Shown: positions 45,275 to 57,294, numbered from the stretch's first letter. The stretch is 64,000 nucleotides of DNA from Euptelea pleiosperma (GCA_035048495.1 CM068553.1:10347259-10411258); one strand, 5' to 3'. The notes: generated from the letters alone by a model not told the origin. Numbers and translations are program-made.

Positions 45275-45902
45275 TTTCAATAATTTCAAAAATAGATTGA
45301 AAGATAAAACAAGTATCCAAAGACAACCAATGGACAAGAGTACATGAAGATCGAATTCATTGAGTTCTATAAGAAGAAAGGCATCACTCAGACACTTTTT
45401 TACTTTTAAAGCCTCACAGTAGAATAGGATTGCAAAAGGTATAAATAGGACTCTCTTAGAAAGATCTAGAAGCATGGGGTTGCATGCAGGGTTGCAAATG
45501 AATTTCTAGGTTGAAATAGTAAGCATGACATTATAAACATGTCACCATCTATAATACTTGACTTCTAAGGTAGATGAGGCAATAGAAGATAAAGAAAACT
45601 TAACAGGAAGAAGTGCCTAACAGAGATGATCAAGGGAACCATTAATAAGAATGTTATAGTAGTACTAAGAGAGAAAAAGTGGTATGTTAAAGCTCCATTA
45701 AGGTATAGTTTTAAAGACATGGTTCAGTTTGATTTAATAACTGCATATTCTTTTCAAGATGCTATAAACAATAGAAATGGTGAAAAATAGATGGAAGCCT
45801 TGGTGGAAGAGATGTATGAAATTCCCTTGGTATTGATATGAAAAGACCTAAAGGGAGGTAATATAGGTGTAATTAAAAATTCTACTAAGTTGGTTATGAA
45901 TA

Positions 45903-46890
45903 TGCAAGGATAATATAAACAGTAATCAAATAAAGTAGTAAATAGAAATAGAAAATCTATAACACAAAGATATATAGTGGTTCGGTATTACAACAATTAC
46001 GTCTACTCTCCAAAAGCTCCAACGAACTAATACTTTTTTAATTCAATCACTTAAGTAACCTTACAATAAAAGAATAAGGTAAAGGACCTAAGCTCAATTC
46101 TAATCAAGACTAACATGGAGTCTAGTCTCAACTAAAACTCCAATGAGTTATGACTCTTCTTAACTCTTACAAACATATAGAATGATAACATTAACCTTGG
46201 CATTCTTTTTAAAAATCTACCAGCAAACAAAGTTACTTCCCAATGCAAAATAAAAAAGGAACGAAGCTTTGATGTTGTTGAAGCACAAAGCCAAGCACAC
46301 ACCAACCAAGAGGCTCGAACAACTCGCCAAGAGCATGCATGGATCGGAACAAGGCAAAGCTCAAACAACAATCTCATTGAAAGGTCTCAAGAACACAAAC
46401 AAAGGATAAGGAAGATTATTCTCACAAGATGGCTCTTCTCAATAAGGCTTAAAGGAAATCACAAGTAAAGGTGAGAATTGGTAAATGAATGGGGGTAGAT
46501 ATAGGGTATTTATAGTGAAATGAAGTGAGAATTGATTGGAGAAGGGGCAAATGCGCGGATTGAGGCGTAAGTTGACCGGTCGAGTGACATTCACTTCGAT
46601 TGATTGTTCAACCGATCGACTCTTCAATTGATCAACTGATGTGAATGTTGGTCAAACCCTAAGGTTAAAGGTCAATCAAATAGGGGGCCATCAAGGGTCA
46701 AACAAGGATTCTGATGAGGTCTATTAAATCTAAGGTACTGAGGACACAAATGGCCAAAGAATGGTAATCCGATTGAGATCCTTAAGGCAAAAACCAGCCA
46801 AGCCTCAAACCAAAGGAACGTCTTGATGAAATATAATCTTTGAAGAACCAAATAGTCACAAAGTCTAATCAACCATCAATAAACCAACCA
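45903..46890 (-). mobile_element. 3' LTR of copia B
   Basis: On the minus strand it starts TGGTTGGTTTATTG at 46890, right after a polypurine tract (AATGGGGGGAAAAT, 46896-46909). It ends near CCTTGCA at 45903, giving about 988 bp. A CCGAACCACTATATATC word near 45975 marks the U5 side. It abuts copia A inside its reverse-transcriptase frame. Confidence 0.7.
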
Positions 46891-49135
46891 ATTATTATTT
46901 TCCCCCCATTTATTAAGAATTTACAAAGAAAGTAAAAAAGGATCAGATAATTTTTAACCTTTTGAGGAATTTTTATATTTTTAATTTTGGTGAGTTTTAA
47001 AGGAACAAATTCAATCATGCAAACAAATGTTAAAAGATTTTTGCAAAAATTGAAATTGTTGAGCATCCAAAGGTTTTGTGAAAATATCTAACAGTTGCTT
47101 TTCAGTCGTAACATATTCAACAGGAATAACATGCTCCTCTACAAGTTCTCTGATAAAATGATATCTGATATCAATATACTATGTATGAGAATGTTGAACA
47201 AGATTTTTAGAGATATTAATTACACCAGTGTTATCATAAAATAATTTCATAGTTCCTTGAGCAATACCATAATTCAGAATCATCTGTTTCGTCCACAATA
47301 GTTGAGCACAACACAACTACCAGCAACAAATGTATTTTGTCGTAACAATAAATAAAGATATAAAATTTTGTTTCTTACTATGCCATAAAACTAAATAATT
47401 TCATATAAGAACATCCTCTACTGGTACTCTTTCTATCATCTTCATTTCCTACCCAGTCAGCGTTTGAAAACCCGTAATAATACTATTTGACTTAAGAGGG
47501 TACCAAAGTCAATACTCAGTGGTCCCACTAAATATCTAATGATCCCTTTAACAACAATGAGATAAGATTATTTAGGACTAGACAGATATCGAGCATAAGC
47601 TCCTACACTATAAGCTATGTCAGGTTTGTTACTGGTAAAATACAAATGACTGTCTATCATACTTCTATAAAGTTTGGCATATACAGATTTTTCTTTGAGA
47701 TCTTTGTGAAGTTTTAGACTAATGCTCATAGGATTGTTAGTATGTTTAGAATTTTGAGACTAATTAATTTAATTAATTCAATATAGTATTTAGATTGAAA
47801 TATAAAAATTTCATTTAATTTTTAGGTTGCTTAATTTAAAGTCCTAAGAAATTTTTTAATTCTCCCTCTAAACTCATTTCAAATTTAGATTTCATGATTT
47901 GGGTAAATTCACATTTATCTATGGTAGATCCAAAAATAATGTCATCAACATAAATCTGAGTGATTAACATAGCTTTACCTCATTTTCTAACAAAGAGAGT
48001 TTTATCAACGTTTCCTTTCGTAAATTCATTTTCTAAAAATTAGATTATAGAATGTTTTTTTAATTAAGTTTACACACATGGTCAAGAAAGTTAGGATCTT
48101 CAAAATCCTTGGGTTGTTCAACATAAACTTCTTATTCTAGAAAACCATTAAAAATGAATTTTTTACATTCATTGGATAAAGTTTGAAGTTAAGGAAGGGG
48201 CAAATCTTTGATCAAAATCTATTATTTCTACTTGAGTGTATCCTTGGGCTACTAACCTAGCCTTATTTCTAACAAATATACCATGTTCATCAAGTTTGTT
48301 TTGAATATCTATTTTGTTTTAATAATATCTTATCAACAAGTCTAGTTACTAAATGCCGTACATCATTTCTTTTAAACTGGTTTAGTTCTTTTTGCATAAC
48401 TTATATCGAATGATCATTAGAGAGCTTCTTTAATATTTTTAGATTCAATTTTAAAAGTAAAATATAGATGACTAGTGATATTTTCTAATTGGCTTCTAGT
48501 CCTAACTCCACTTTTAAGTTTTCAATAACCTCTAAGGTAGGATTATCTTTTAATAGTTTAGCTCTTTTGTTTGGTTCTTCAATTTTTAAATCTTCGACTT
48601 GTTTTCAACATTTTGAACTCCATCTTCTTCGTCAATAATAATAGGATTTTGTACTTCATCATCAGTTATAACATTTATTGATTCTTCTATAATTAAATTT
48701 CTTTTGTTAAAGATTCTATAAGCTCTACTTTTAGTGGAATATCCTAAGAAGATCCCTTCATCAGTTTTAGGTTCACATTTTCTTAGATTTTGTCTCTAAA
48801 AATATAACATATACTTTCAAAGATTTTAAAGTAATTAACATTAATTTTTTTTCATATCTTAATTCATAGGCTGTCTGTGTGGTTCTAGTTTTAAAGTATA
48901 CCTTATTAATGATGTAGTAGACTGTGCTAACAGCCTCAACCCATAGGTTGCTAGAAAGTTTTTTACTATTTAAGAAGACACGACCCATTATTTCTAGAAC
49001 CCTATTCTTTTTTTTCAGCAACGCCATTTTGTTGAGAAGTTTTAAGAGCAAAAAAATCATGTTTAATTCCTAAGTTATCACAATATTTTGAGTACTTACT
49101 ATTGAAAATTTCATATTTTGTTATTGTCAAATTCT
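46891..49135 (-). pseudogene. Copia B internal region (integrase, RT, RNase H), degraded
   Basis: Minus-strand coding remnants of a Ty1-copia pol gene. The integrase end lies at about 49130-48773 (KKNRVLEIMGRVFLNSK, LWVEAVSTVYYIINKVYF), reverse-transcriptase pieces at about 48700-47450, and RNase H at about 47350-47060 (CAQLLWTKQMILNYGIAQG, DNTGVINISKNLVQHSHT, YHFIRELVEEHVIPVEY). Frameshifts and stops abound. Gag, protease, most of the integrase and the 5' LTR are missing beyond 49135. Confidence 0.82.
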
Positions 49136-50340
49136 ATGACAAACTAGGTGTTGGTTTGTTGGCGCAGCTGGTCTTACTTGCTCATCTCTTGATCTTGCGG
49201 AAGACATAGCTTGGATGAATTGTCTATCTCAAGCTTTGCACTTCAGTTCTGATTCTCATCTCCAGCTTGAAGGATACATTTGGTAAGTATGGACCCGTTC
49301 GTGTCCTTAAGATTCGGTGGGTATGTTCCCCTTGGGTCCAAGAGCCTTATTGGTGGTTTGGGTGCCCTCTATTTGTGTTGGTGTTCAGGTGATTGAGACC
49401 TATGGCACCCAAAATTTTTATGGGGTGCCCCATAAGTTTATTGTTCTGGTTTGACGACCTCGGTGCCCCGTAAAAGGTCGGGCGACTTAGACCTCAAGCG
49501 CCGATCCTACTTGGGACGCCCCCTATTTCTTTTGTTCAGGTTCTAAGCACCTCTAGCGACTCGTAAACGGTCAGGCGCCCCCGCTCCCTGGCCTAGGCAT
49601 TCGACCCCTCTTGGGGCGCTCTCGCTTGTTTGTTTATGGTATATTTTTACTCGTTGGGCCTTAGTCGACTTGAACCCTTTAAATAGAATTTTTGCCCTAA
49701 TTCGGTAGAACTCTTGGAAAAAATTTTCTAGCCATAAAACGTCAAAACACTAGTTTGTTCTTAGACTTGTGACATAATCTATGTGCGTCATAGCATCATC
49801 TCCATATACTGTGACGTAGATCGGGTTGGTGCTTTTTGAGTAATTTCGGTGTAACTGAAGCAATAATCGCGTAACAAGGAAATCGCTCAATTTTGGAATT
49901 GCACCACTGTAGGAAAGTTCTTCCAGCTTCATAGCCTCTCTCACTACATCAAAAAAGCCAATTTGTTCAGGGGTATTAGAATAATTCACATTTAGAATGG
50001 TGTTTTCGACAAACAATAAAATTAAAATAATTAATAGAATTGATCTACACCTTAATTGCCATAATTAAAATTCTCTATAACTTTTATTCTTTTGGTAATA
50101 ATAAAAATATTTGCCTAATCAAAGACTTGAACTTTAAAAATAATAAAATTATTTAAATGTTAACTCTCAGATATATAAATTAGTTTGGACACGAATAAAA
50201 AAAATAGTAAGATACTAATATTCTCTTTTTTAATAAAGGAAAGTAACTTTTGAATTTAAATAAATTACCAATGATAATTAATAATATAAATCTACATATT
50301 TTCTCTTTTGAGCAACTATAAAAAATAAAAGAATCTCTAA
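49136..50340. other. Unassigned DNA between retroelement remnants
   Basis: The 5' truncation point of copia B lies at about 49135. GGCGCC-rich words between 49330 and 49620 (GGTGCCCC, GGGGCGC) set it apart in base composition. The 88-codon minus frame at 49750-50016 resembles nothing known. Probably retroelement-derived. Confidence 0.4.
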
Positions 50341-50635
50341 AAAATCTGCACATTTTCACTTTTCACCATTAGAGAGCTCTTCATTCTAAATTGTTGAGAG
50401 CTTTGAAAGCCTTAAAACATCATAACGTTTCACCCTTTGAGACAAAAATGTTCATACTATCAAAACGTTTGACATACTCGAATCCTAACTTTATCCAACG
50501 ACAATCGATAAAGACACTCGCAATTTTTTTTTTTTACCATTGATTCAAGTTCGGATGAAGATCAATGGACAAGGTAGCTAGGTACACTTACATATTTTAA
50601 TAAATAATCTTCCTAATTTTACTTCATTAATGATG

Positions 50636-50701
<66 letters not shown>

Positions 50702-51897
50702 GTGCTTAATTTATAATATTATGAATATTATTGTAATTTGGATCTGATCGAATCAGCTGGTGTGCCAAAAAAAAGTTATCGATAATGATTTGACATAATA
50801 TTGAAGTGTTAGTTCGGGTGTGATCCTAATGGATACCTGTGAAAATAAAATTAAGAAGGGTCTGGAGCCCTAGGGTGAAAGACCCCAGACCCTGCAGAAG
50901 AGCCTTTTGGCTACTCACGGCATAGAAAAGAGGAGATCCAAAATTGGGTTGTAGTTGTAATCGTATGAATATAATGATATTAGACTAATTGTGAGAAAGA
51001 TTTATTATTCTTAGTTGATGTTACTAGTTTATGTTATTTGTTATGCATTGAATATGCTATAATTTTTTAGTTAGAATATGCGATATTATCTGTGATATAT
51101 ATGCGGTGTACAGTGGATTATCTACTAGGCTTTGGTTCATGATATTTACTAAATATTTCAGACTTAATTGAGGATGATGTGAATTTCGGAGTTGTTGCAC
51201 TTGATGGGGGTAATATAGCATGGGATGATCGGAGATGTAATTGAGAATATCGATGAGATTGATGCGGTATTGTAGATATTTGCTATTTATATCATTTTTA
51301 TAAGCTTAATTATTAAAGACTCACATTGTCTATTATTTAAAACTTTGTTTAACTTTTAGAATCACGTGGATAATCAATATTTGACTTCCTACTCTTTGAT
51401 TTTATCCTTGAGATGTATGGTCATGAATCATTAACGAATGGAATAATTTTTATGGATATATACTTACAATTATTTTATTTCACATTTTTCATAAAAGTGT
51501 CTTAGAATCATTTAGAATAACTAGTTAAATTTTTAAATTTAACTTTTGAAGTGTTTATAATTTTTTTACATATTACCCGTGTACCGTTATCGTTTGGACA
51601 AATTTCTGAGTCAAACTGTTAAATAAAATAGTAAATGATATTTGTGGGCAAATTGCCTTCACAGAAGATGCTTAAAATAAAATTTTAATAATAAAAAATT
51701 AATTTAAAAAATTAATTCAAAAAGCCTATAAAATAGAAGTTTCAACCAAAACGTCTTTACAACATATTTTATTTTAATATATTATGAATTATAATCATTT
51801 AAAAAAATTATCTTAGAGCATTTTAAAATTTTATTTATTATCAGACCCTGGATCTTGGGTAAACGAGTCATTTTTCAGGCGTTTGGGTTGGATCCGG
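50341..51897 (+). mobile_element. Diverged partial copy of the 42579 Gypsy-like LTR
   Basis: Shares AAATAAAATAGTAAATGATA, CCAAAACGTCTTTACAA and GAYCTTGGGTMAACGRGTCA (IUPAC) with the solo LTR, in the same order and orientation. The TG...CA ends are missing. A compound microsatellite lies inside. Confidence 0.7.
50636..50704 (+). repeat. Compound (TA)n(TG)n microsatellite
   Basis: About 24 TA units followed by GTATG and eight TG units. Likely length-variable between individuals. Confidence 0.95.
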
Positions 51898-52189
51898 GTG
51901 CCCGGATTCGAGGCACACATGGTCTTCCCTCTGACATTGATTTTTTTTTTTTTTTGGAATGGACCATAAGATTTTGACCCTATTTCAATTTGTTTTAGGG
52001 TTTTTAAGGAGTACCCTCTTGCATGTTTTGTTATGGCAGGGGGACCTGAGCTCACCTCAGTCACCCGCACCTCTTGGAATTGATTTGTAGGACTTGTTTT
52101 GGGCAATCATTCTTGCACCCGAGCTCTTTCTCCTTCTTTCCCATTCTTTTTACCTTTTTTAGTTCTTTTTGAATTCTTGATCGGTGTGT
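51898..52189. other. Spacer, nothing recognised
   Basis: T-run near 51942. No element ends seen. Confidence 0.35.
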
Positions 52190-52954
52190 GCCAATGCCTC
52201 TTAAACGTGAAAGCTTGTCATGATCGTCCAGCTTCATCCTCTAACTTCTATTCTCACGACTATATCTATGTTCTTGCAAAAGAAAACTTTGATAGGCATA
52301 TCTTCCATTGATCCATTGTGTATGAACATTCGGTTAGTGTTGATTCTATTGGACCTTTGCATGTCTTGCATTTCTTTCAGGATCAAAACTAGTTATCTTT
52401 GTTTTAATTCTCCGGCCCAGTGTACCCTAGGTTGACTTGTTTGTTTTATATATACGAACATTCATAATGAGGATTGCCTTTGATTGTTTTTCTCCAATCG
52501 TCGTTATCCTCCTCCTGACCCCCTTCCTGAGATTAACCACATGATTATACATCTTTATGGGAAACTTGTCTCTTCGTCCCCTCATCTTAGAAGCCGCACT
52601 AGTCTACTTCCAAGGTTCAAATTATGCCATCTTGTTCTGAGATATAACCTTGTGCCCAGGACTGGTCACAAGGATGAGATCTCTAACTCCAAACTTTTTC
52701 AGTTCTATCATCTTGCCAAGGGCAACCCTCTTGATGCATATGCTATTATTTATCATACCATGATTGAGGCGTTTTATGCTCCTGGCTCCTGTCGGTCTCT
52801 CCCATTTGCTGCTCTTTTCTCTTTGATTTTTAGACATTTTCAGGTACCCATCATTGCTCCCTTGGACGGGACATCTGTCACTCGCAGCCACGTTGCTGGC
52901 TCCTCTCACTCTGCAAGTCATACACCCTCCGGTAAAGTCTCGAAGGTGATATAG
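52190..52954 (+). pseudogene. Retroelement-derived frame (plant transposon protein-like)
   Basis: A frameshifted reading begins near MPLKRE (52193). Its last 156 codons are open (52484-52954), with LRYNLVPRTGHKDEIS, FYHLAKGNPLDAYAIIYHTM and LPFAALFSLIFRHFQVPI. This order (N-terminal basic start, then L.P..GH..E, then an H.M block) resembles the uncharacterised plant transposon protein domain found in retroelement gag-like frames. Assigned from memory of the pattern, so tentative. Confidence 0.5.
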
Positions 52955-52984
52955 CTCAAGCCAAGGTGAAGATTATTGTGATAT

Positions 52985-53185
52985 GTCTTGTATTATGCGG
53001 GGGGTGTATTGAACACAACCTAAGTTAATACAACTATTGAAACCCTAATTCTTTAGAGATAAATAAAAGCACTCTTCTCACTTGTGGACAAAAGCACATT
53101 GTTGAACCACGTAAATCTATTGTGTCTGTGTGTTGATCTCTCTCTTTTTTTATCTCTACTTTTGTTAGTTTCATGGTTGATAGAT
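52985..53185 (+). mobile_element. LTR fragment of the copia A family
   Basis: CTTTAGAGATAAATAAAAGC, CACTCTTCTCAC and GAACCACGTAAATCTATTGT match the copia A LTR end at about 41930-42055 in the same orientation. Confidence 0.7.
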
Positions 53186-53679
53186 ATTGGAGAGTCCTGA
53201 TGCTGCCATAATTATGATAATAACTAGTCTATATTTTACAATTGGTGCATATTCTTAACAATTTGTCCAATCAACAAAAGTAAGTTTGATCAATTTATTT
53301 TAACAATATGTTAAATAAACCTTCTCTTCTAAACTACTTCCCTTGTATTTCTTACCTTCCAAAAAGGATACAATTTGTTGGGTAGCTTGGATCATTGAAT
53401 TGCGCTGATCTTTGGTCTAGCAAATCTTCTATACAAAAGCTCTGTATGGTTGCCCTGAATAAGTTTTCTAGAAATGATTTTTGTATATATATAAATGTCA
53501 TAAAACTTTTTCTATGTCAACACTGTCTAATGCACAACTCCTTTTTCCTAAAACTTTTTGTTGATCACCATTCAGCCGAAGTGTAAATTTTGGATGGTAA
53601 GAGAATGCCAAAAATTTGACTCCACCTTATGTCAACGATGTTGTGAGAATTGTCTCAATACTGAATGTATGTGCTCTAG
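53186..53679. other. Intergenic, nothing recognised
   Basis: No gene or element end supported. Confidence 0.4.
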
Positions 53680-53960
53680 GGCAAACTCTTGGAAACTACT
53701 AACCATATGAATGTTTTGCTCATCCTAAGGTGGACCTAAAGTCTAAAAATTAGCCTGATTGGTGATTTCGAGCCGTTGCATTCGAATCTTTTCAAAGGTT
53801 AATTTTTAGTCATGGGATTCAAACATTATTTGAGATATCAAAACCAAAAGTTAGAAATCACCAATCACGCTGATTTTTTTTTATGGATCGACCAAAGGTT
53901 GGGCCAAGCATCCATATAGTCAATGGTCTCCAAGAGTGTGCCACATGGCACATATAGACG
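53680..53960. mobile_element. Long-TIR MITE, GATGTTTG family copy
   Basis: CTCTTGGAAACTACTAACCA and TGGACCTAAAGTCTAAAAAT on the left pair with TAGTCAATGGTCTCCAAGAG and GTGCCACATGGCAC on the right. Confidence 0.65.
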
Positions 53961-54009
53961 CTGCCAGTGTGTTATGTTATGTGGAGCCTGATGATGCTAT
54001 AAGTATTGT

Positions 54010-54330
54010 ACATGAAGGCACGACACCGTGGCCCAGCTATTTTATTGTGTTTTGGGGAGGTCTTTTTCCCTCAAGGACATTTTCATACTTATACATATAG
54101 ATATGGAAATCCTAATTTCGTCTTGGGGTTATATATACCTCGATTGATCAGAGACGAGGATCCATTGTATTGTGTGTTTATTTGCTTGCCTCAAAGCATA
54201 GTGGAATCAGTGTGGATCCATAGACGTACCTCAATCTAGAGGGAACCACGTAAATCTCCGTGTTGTGAGTGATTCATCTTTGTTCTTTAGATTGTTTATT
54301 ATTTTTTCTTCCCACGACAATAGTTTCAAC
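54010..54330 (+). mobile_element. Copia-type LTR fragment
   Basis: GTATTGTGTGTTTATTTGC, GTGGATCCATAGACGTACCT and GGGAACCACGTAAATCTCCG follow the order of R/U5 in many plant copia LTRs. No internal region or second LTR attached. Confidence 0.6.
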
Positions 54331-54437
54331 AGCGTCGCTTGCAGAAGGCGGACTCCCAAAATTTCTGAACCATCTTTTCAAAATAGAGAAGAAAGAGTAT
54401 ATATATATATATATATATATAAACATTTTTTTGACAG

Positions 54438-54715
54438 ATAAAATGACACACGGTCGTGGAGCCCACATGGAGTTAAGGGCTGATTTTTGGCGAGGATATC
54501 ATCCTTACCATCAATCACCCTATTCCTGATATTTCTAGTCATTGAAAAACTCTGAGCTATCTATTTCACCGTTAACTTGAACTCTACAGTTGATAGGTTA
54601 AAAGCTTCAGAAAGAGCTGAATATTGTGAAGATGATCTCTATAGTTTTGAGATCATCCTCACCGAAAATCAGCTCTTACTTCATCTCCGTGTGGGCCCTT
54701 TGATTGTGTATCAAC
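54438..54715. mobile_element. Foldback MITE, GATGATCTC family
   Basis: Left ATGACACACGGTCGTGGAGC with AGGGCTGATTTTTGGCGAGG pairs with right TGAGATCATCCTCACCGAAA and CCGTGTGGGCCC. Same family as 3561 and 7820. Confidence 0.7.
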
Positions 54716-55581
54716 CAATCCCAACCCTACAGAGAAGATTCAATTCGGCTTGCCTCACCCATTTAGTTGAAGAGATGCCTCAATTCTCTATCATGTTGTG
54801 ACATGTGGAGGAGAAGGCAAGGGCTACCTAAAGAGTAGGCTACATCTAGAAGTGTTACTATAAAAATAGCTTGAACCAAAACTAATTATCTAGGTTACCC
54901 TTGACCTTAGAGAGAGAGAGAGAGAGAGATGGTGATGTGTCCCCATCAAATGGTGGGTCCAAATACCCATGTATGTACAGCAATACGTAGGTATATTGAT
55001 CTTAAAGATTGTAGATGGAAGGATTGGTCTAAAATAGTGAAGACATTGAATACTGAGTTGGGCTGGTTGTCGATGACAAAACTGAATTTCAATTTTCTCT
55101 CATTGACTCGTTGCCCCTTTCTTTTTCTTTTTAAAAGGAAATAATCGTACAACTAACTTTTCTCATTATTTCTTTAGACTTTAAAGCCTTTCCCATTTAT
55201 AATCTTACTTTTCTTTTTCCCCGCCATGGAACAGTTGTTTCACACAGCAAAATTTGTTGTCCTCTTCCACCCTACTCTACACGTGCCACTCCCTTATTTT
55301 CTTTCCTTCTAAGTCCCCCCCCCCCCTCCCTAAACCTCAGAAAGATGTCCCAGTATTGGATGGTTGGGATCACTTCTAAAGTCGTGTATTAACATTCTGC
55401 ATGTGTGACACGTACCCTTAATTGGCATGGGAGTACAGTATCTTCATTTTTGACTGGTCATCCCATCGGCGTCCCTCTCTGAATACTCAATAAGTCCTCA
55501 AGTGCCCATACAATGTACCTCGGGCTCCGCGCAAATCATTTTGCACATAAGTCTGGTTTTGCTCACGGATGCTCACCACCG
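54716..55581. other. Intergenic, simple repeats only
   Basis: (GA)n near 54910-54928 and a run of about 12 C near 55315. No gene supported. Confidence 0.4.
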
Positions 55582-55865
55582 TCCGTATTGGCCATGTGGT
55601 ACATTCTTAGAGACCACTGACCGTATGAATGTTTGGCACATCTCTAGGTGGACCTACAGATAAAAAAAATCGACCTGATTGGTGACTTCTAAATCTAGCC
55701 ACTCTTTTTTTTTGTCTTTTTCATGGGTTGATTTTCATCGAGAATTATTTGGGTACTGTTATCCAACGGCTATAAATCACCAATCAAAATTATTTTTTCT
55801 ATGTAGGACCACATATGGATGGTCCAAAGACTCCAAACATCCATACGGTCAGTGATTTCATGGTA
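55582..55865. mobile_element. Long-TIR MITE, GATGTTTG family copy
   Basis: GAGACCACTGACCGTATGAA and GGTGGACCTACAGATAAA pair with CCAAACATCCATACGGTCAG on the right. Confidence 0.65.
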
Positions 55866-55924
55866 TTATTATGTAACATTTGGGCAGGGACGACTGATGG
55901 GATCACCACTCTTTCTTATGAGTC

Positions 55925-56215
55925 GGGTGGCCTCTAAAATGCCACGTAGCACACTATTGGGGCCCAATGACTGCATGGATTTTTTTTTTGGCTCACCGTT
56001 GCTTGATTGATGATTTCTGGCCGTTGAATTTAGTACCAAAAAACTGCTTCAATTCAATGGTTAGGATCACTCCTTAAAAAGTGCTGAAATCTAATGGCTA
56101 GAGATAACCAATCATGGTGATTTTTAGTGGGTATATCCATCAAGGGGTGGGCTAAACATCCACCCGGTCTATGTACCCAAAAAAAGTGCTACGTGGCATT
56201 TTTAGAGGGCCATTA
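55925..56215. mobile_element. Long-TIR MITE, GATGTTTG family copy
   Basis: GCCACGTAGCACACTATTGG pairs with AGTGCTACGTGGCATTTTTA. Inner words CTTGATTGATGATTTCTGGC and CAATCATGGTGATTTTTAGT are also inverted. Confidence 0.65.
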
Positions 56216-56343
56216 ATCGAGATTTTGACACATCAAGAATTTTTCCAGACCCTTGTACTTCTTTAAATTAGGGTCCAATTCTTTGACCCTCAGTTAATAA
56301 CGTTACTGATGGACTATAACAAGTGAATCAATCCCGTTCCCAT

Positions 56344-56565
56344 CATGGTTCGAAATCTCGGGATGGGACGCCGGATCGATGGGCTTTGATCACCCGATCC
56401 AGAATGGGATCGACGCATCTCACCCGAGACGAAGTGAGACTTCCCAGGGCAACAATGATCTCAGGGGCGAGTCGATCCATTTTTGGATCGGATCGGATCG
56501 GTGGGCTCTAATACTGATCCGGATTGCCCGATCCAGAACGGATTCCGCCGAGACTTCGAACCATG
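56344..56565. mobile_element. hAT-type MITE, CATGGTTCGAA ends, exact TSD GTTCCCAT
   Basis: A 222-bp element with ends CATGGTTCGAAATCTCGG and CCGAGACTTCGAACCATG. Exact 8-bp GTTCCCAT lies at 56336-56343 and 56566-56573. The interior repeats GGATCG/CGATCC. A partial relative is at 16281. Confidence 0.9.
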
Positions 56566-57191
56566 GTTCCCATCAACCTTGTTGGCTAGGAAAATCAATT
56601 TTACGGAAATTTCAGGCTCTTGATCATGCATTTTTCTGTTATTTTGATTTTCGACCTTTCCATGGCTTCTCGATGAATCGCATCAACTTCAGATTCTTAT
56701 TTGAAATTAATTACATTTAGTCAATAATGTTGACTGACAAAAGGGTAACCCTAATTTAAGAATTAAGGGGGCCTTACTAATTCAACCAAATTTTCAGGGA
56801 GCCAATGCTAAAACACCCTAATTTTAATTTTCTATGAATTGCCCTATGGACCCAATACAAAGTTAACATGCTTATGATGATCATAATCACATGGTTCCAT
56901 TTGATCTATGTGGTTCATAATTCACCATTTTTTTTGTGAAGGATATAAATAAAAATAATTTGGTAACATAACCCGTTAATCAGATTTTCCGCTCTAAATT
57001 TATTTACAATTCTTGCGGTTTTCATCATTTCGATCTTAGTCGACGAAATCAGGATCTCGTTGGTTACTAGCCTATGTGAGGATCTAAGACCGTCCAAACA
57101 TGTCTCAAGATTTCCATCTAACAATAGTGTTAAAATCAATCTTAATTGAATGAGAAATTTCACTTCTCCAAAAAAAAAAAAAAAAAAATTA
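56566..57191. other. Intergenic, nothing recognised
   Basis: An A-run of about 17 ends at about 57188. No gene supported. Confidence 0.4.
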
Positions 57192-57291
57192 GGGCATGTT
57201 TGATTGCTAATTTTCCATTGCTTGATACCTATTTTAAATCGAGAAGATTTTACCAAAAATAGGCCCTTATTTTCACATAACAAACACACCC
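57192..57291. mobile_element. Short Tourist-like MITE, 100 bp
   Basis: Ends GGGCATGTTTGATTGC and ACAAACACACCC with TTA on both sides (57189-57191, 57292-57294). Relative of 26563. Confidence 0.65.
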
Positions 57292-57294
57292 TTA

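Larger units (their letters stand above)
41870..45902 (+). mobile_element. Ty1-copia retrotransposon remnant (copia A), plus strand
   Basis: Broken copia element read in order: LTR end (to about 42055, with CCGAACCATGTAAATCTAC), a short decayed leader, gag start MAAKELRIK at 42085 with KFDGKNNFVLW, integrase core (about 44380-44530 and 45275-45540; words WGLAIVRSKRGAC, DYSRKVWVYFMKLKYE, LLERSRSMGLHAG), then reverse-transcriptase start (to about 45902). Many stops and frameshifts. Interrupted by a solo LTR (42579-44248) and a Mutator-like element (44537-45274). RT core and RNase H are missing after the junction at about 45902. Confidence 0.8.

Noticed and set aside
45086..45475. A 129-codon minus-strand frame
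   Set aside because: Runs from the (CAC)n MULE across its right end into copia A, so it crosses an insertion border and cannot be an old gene.
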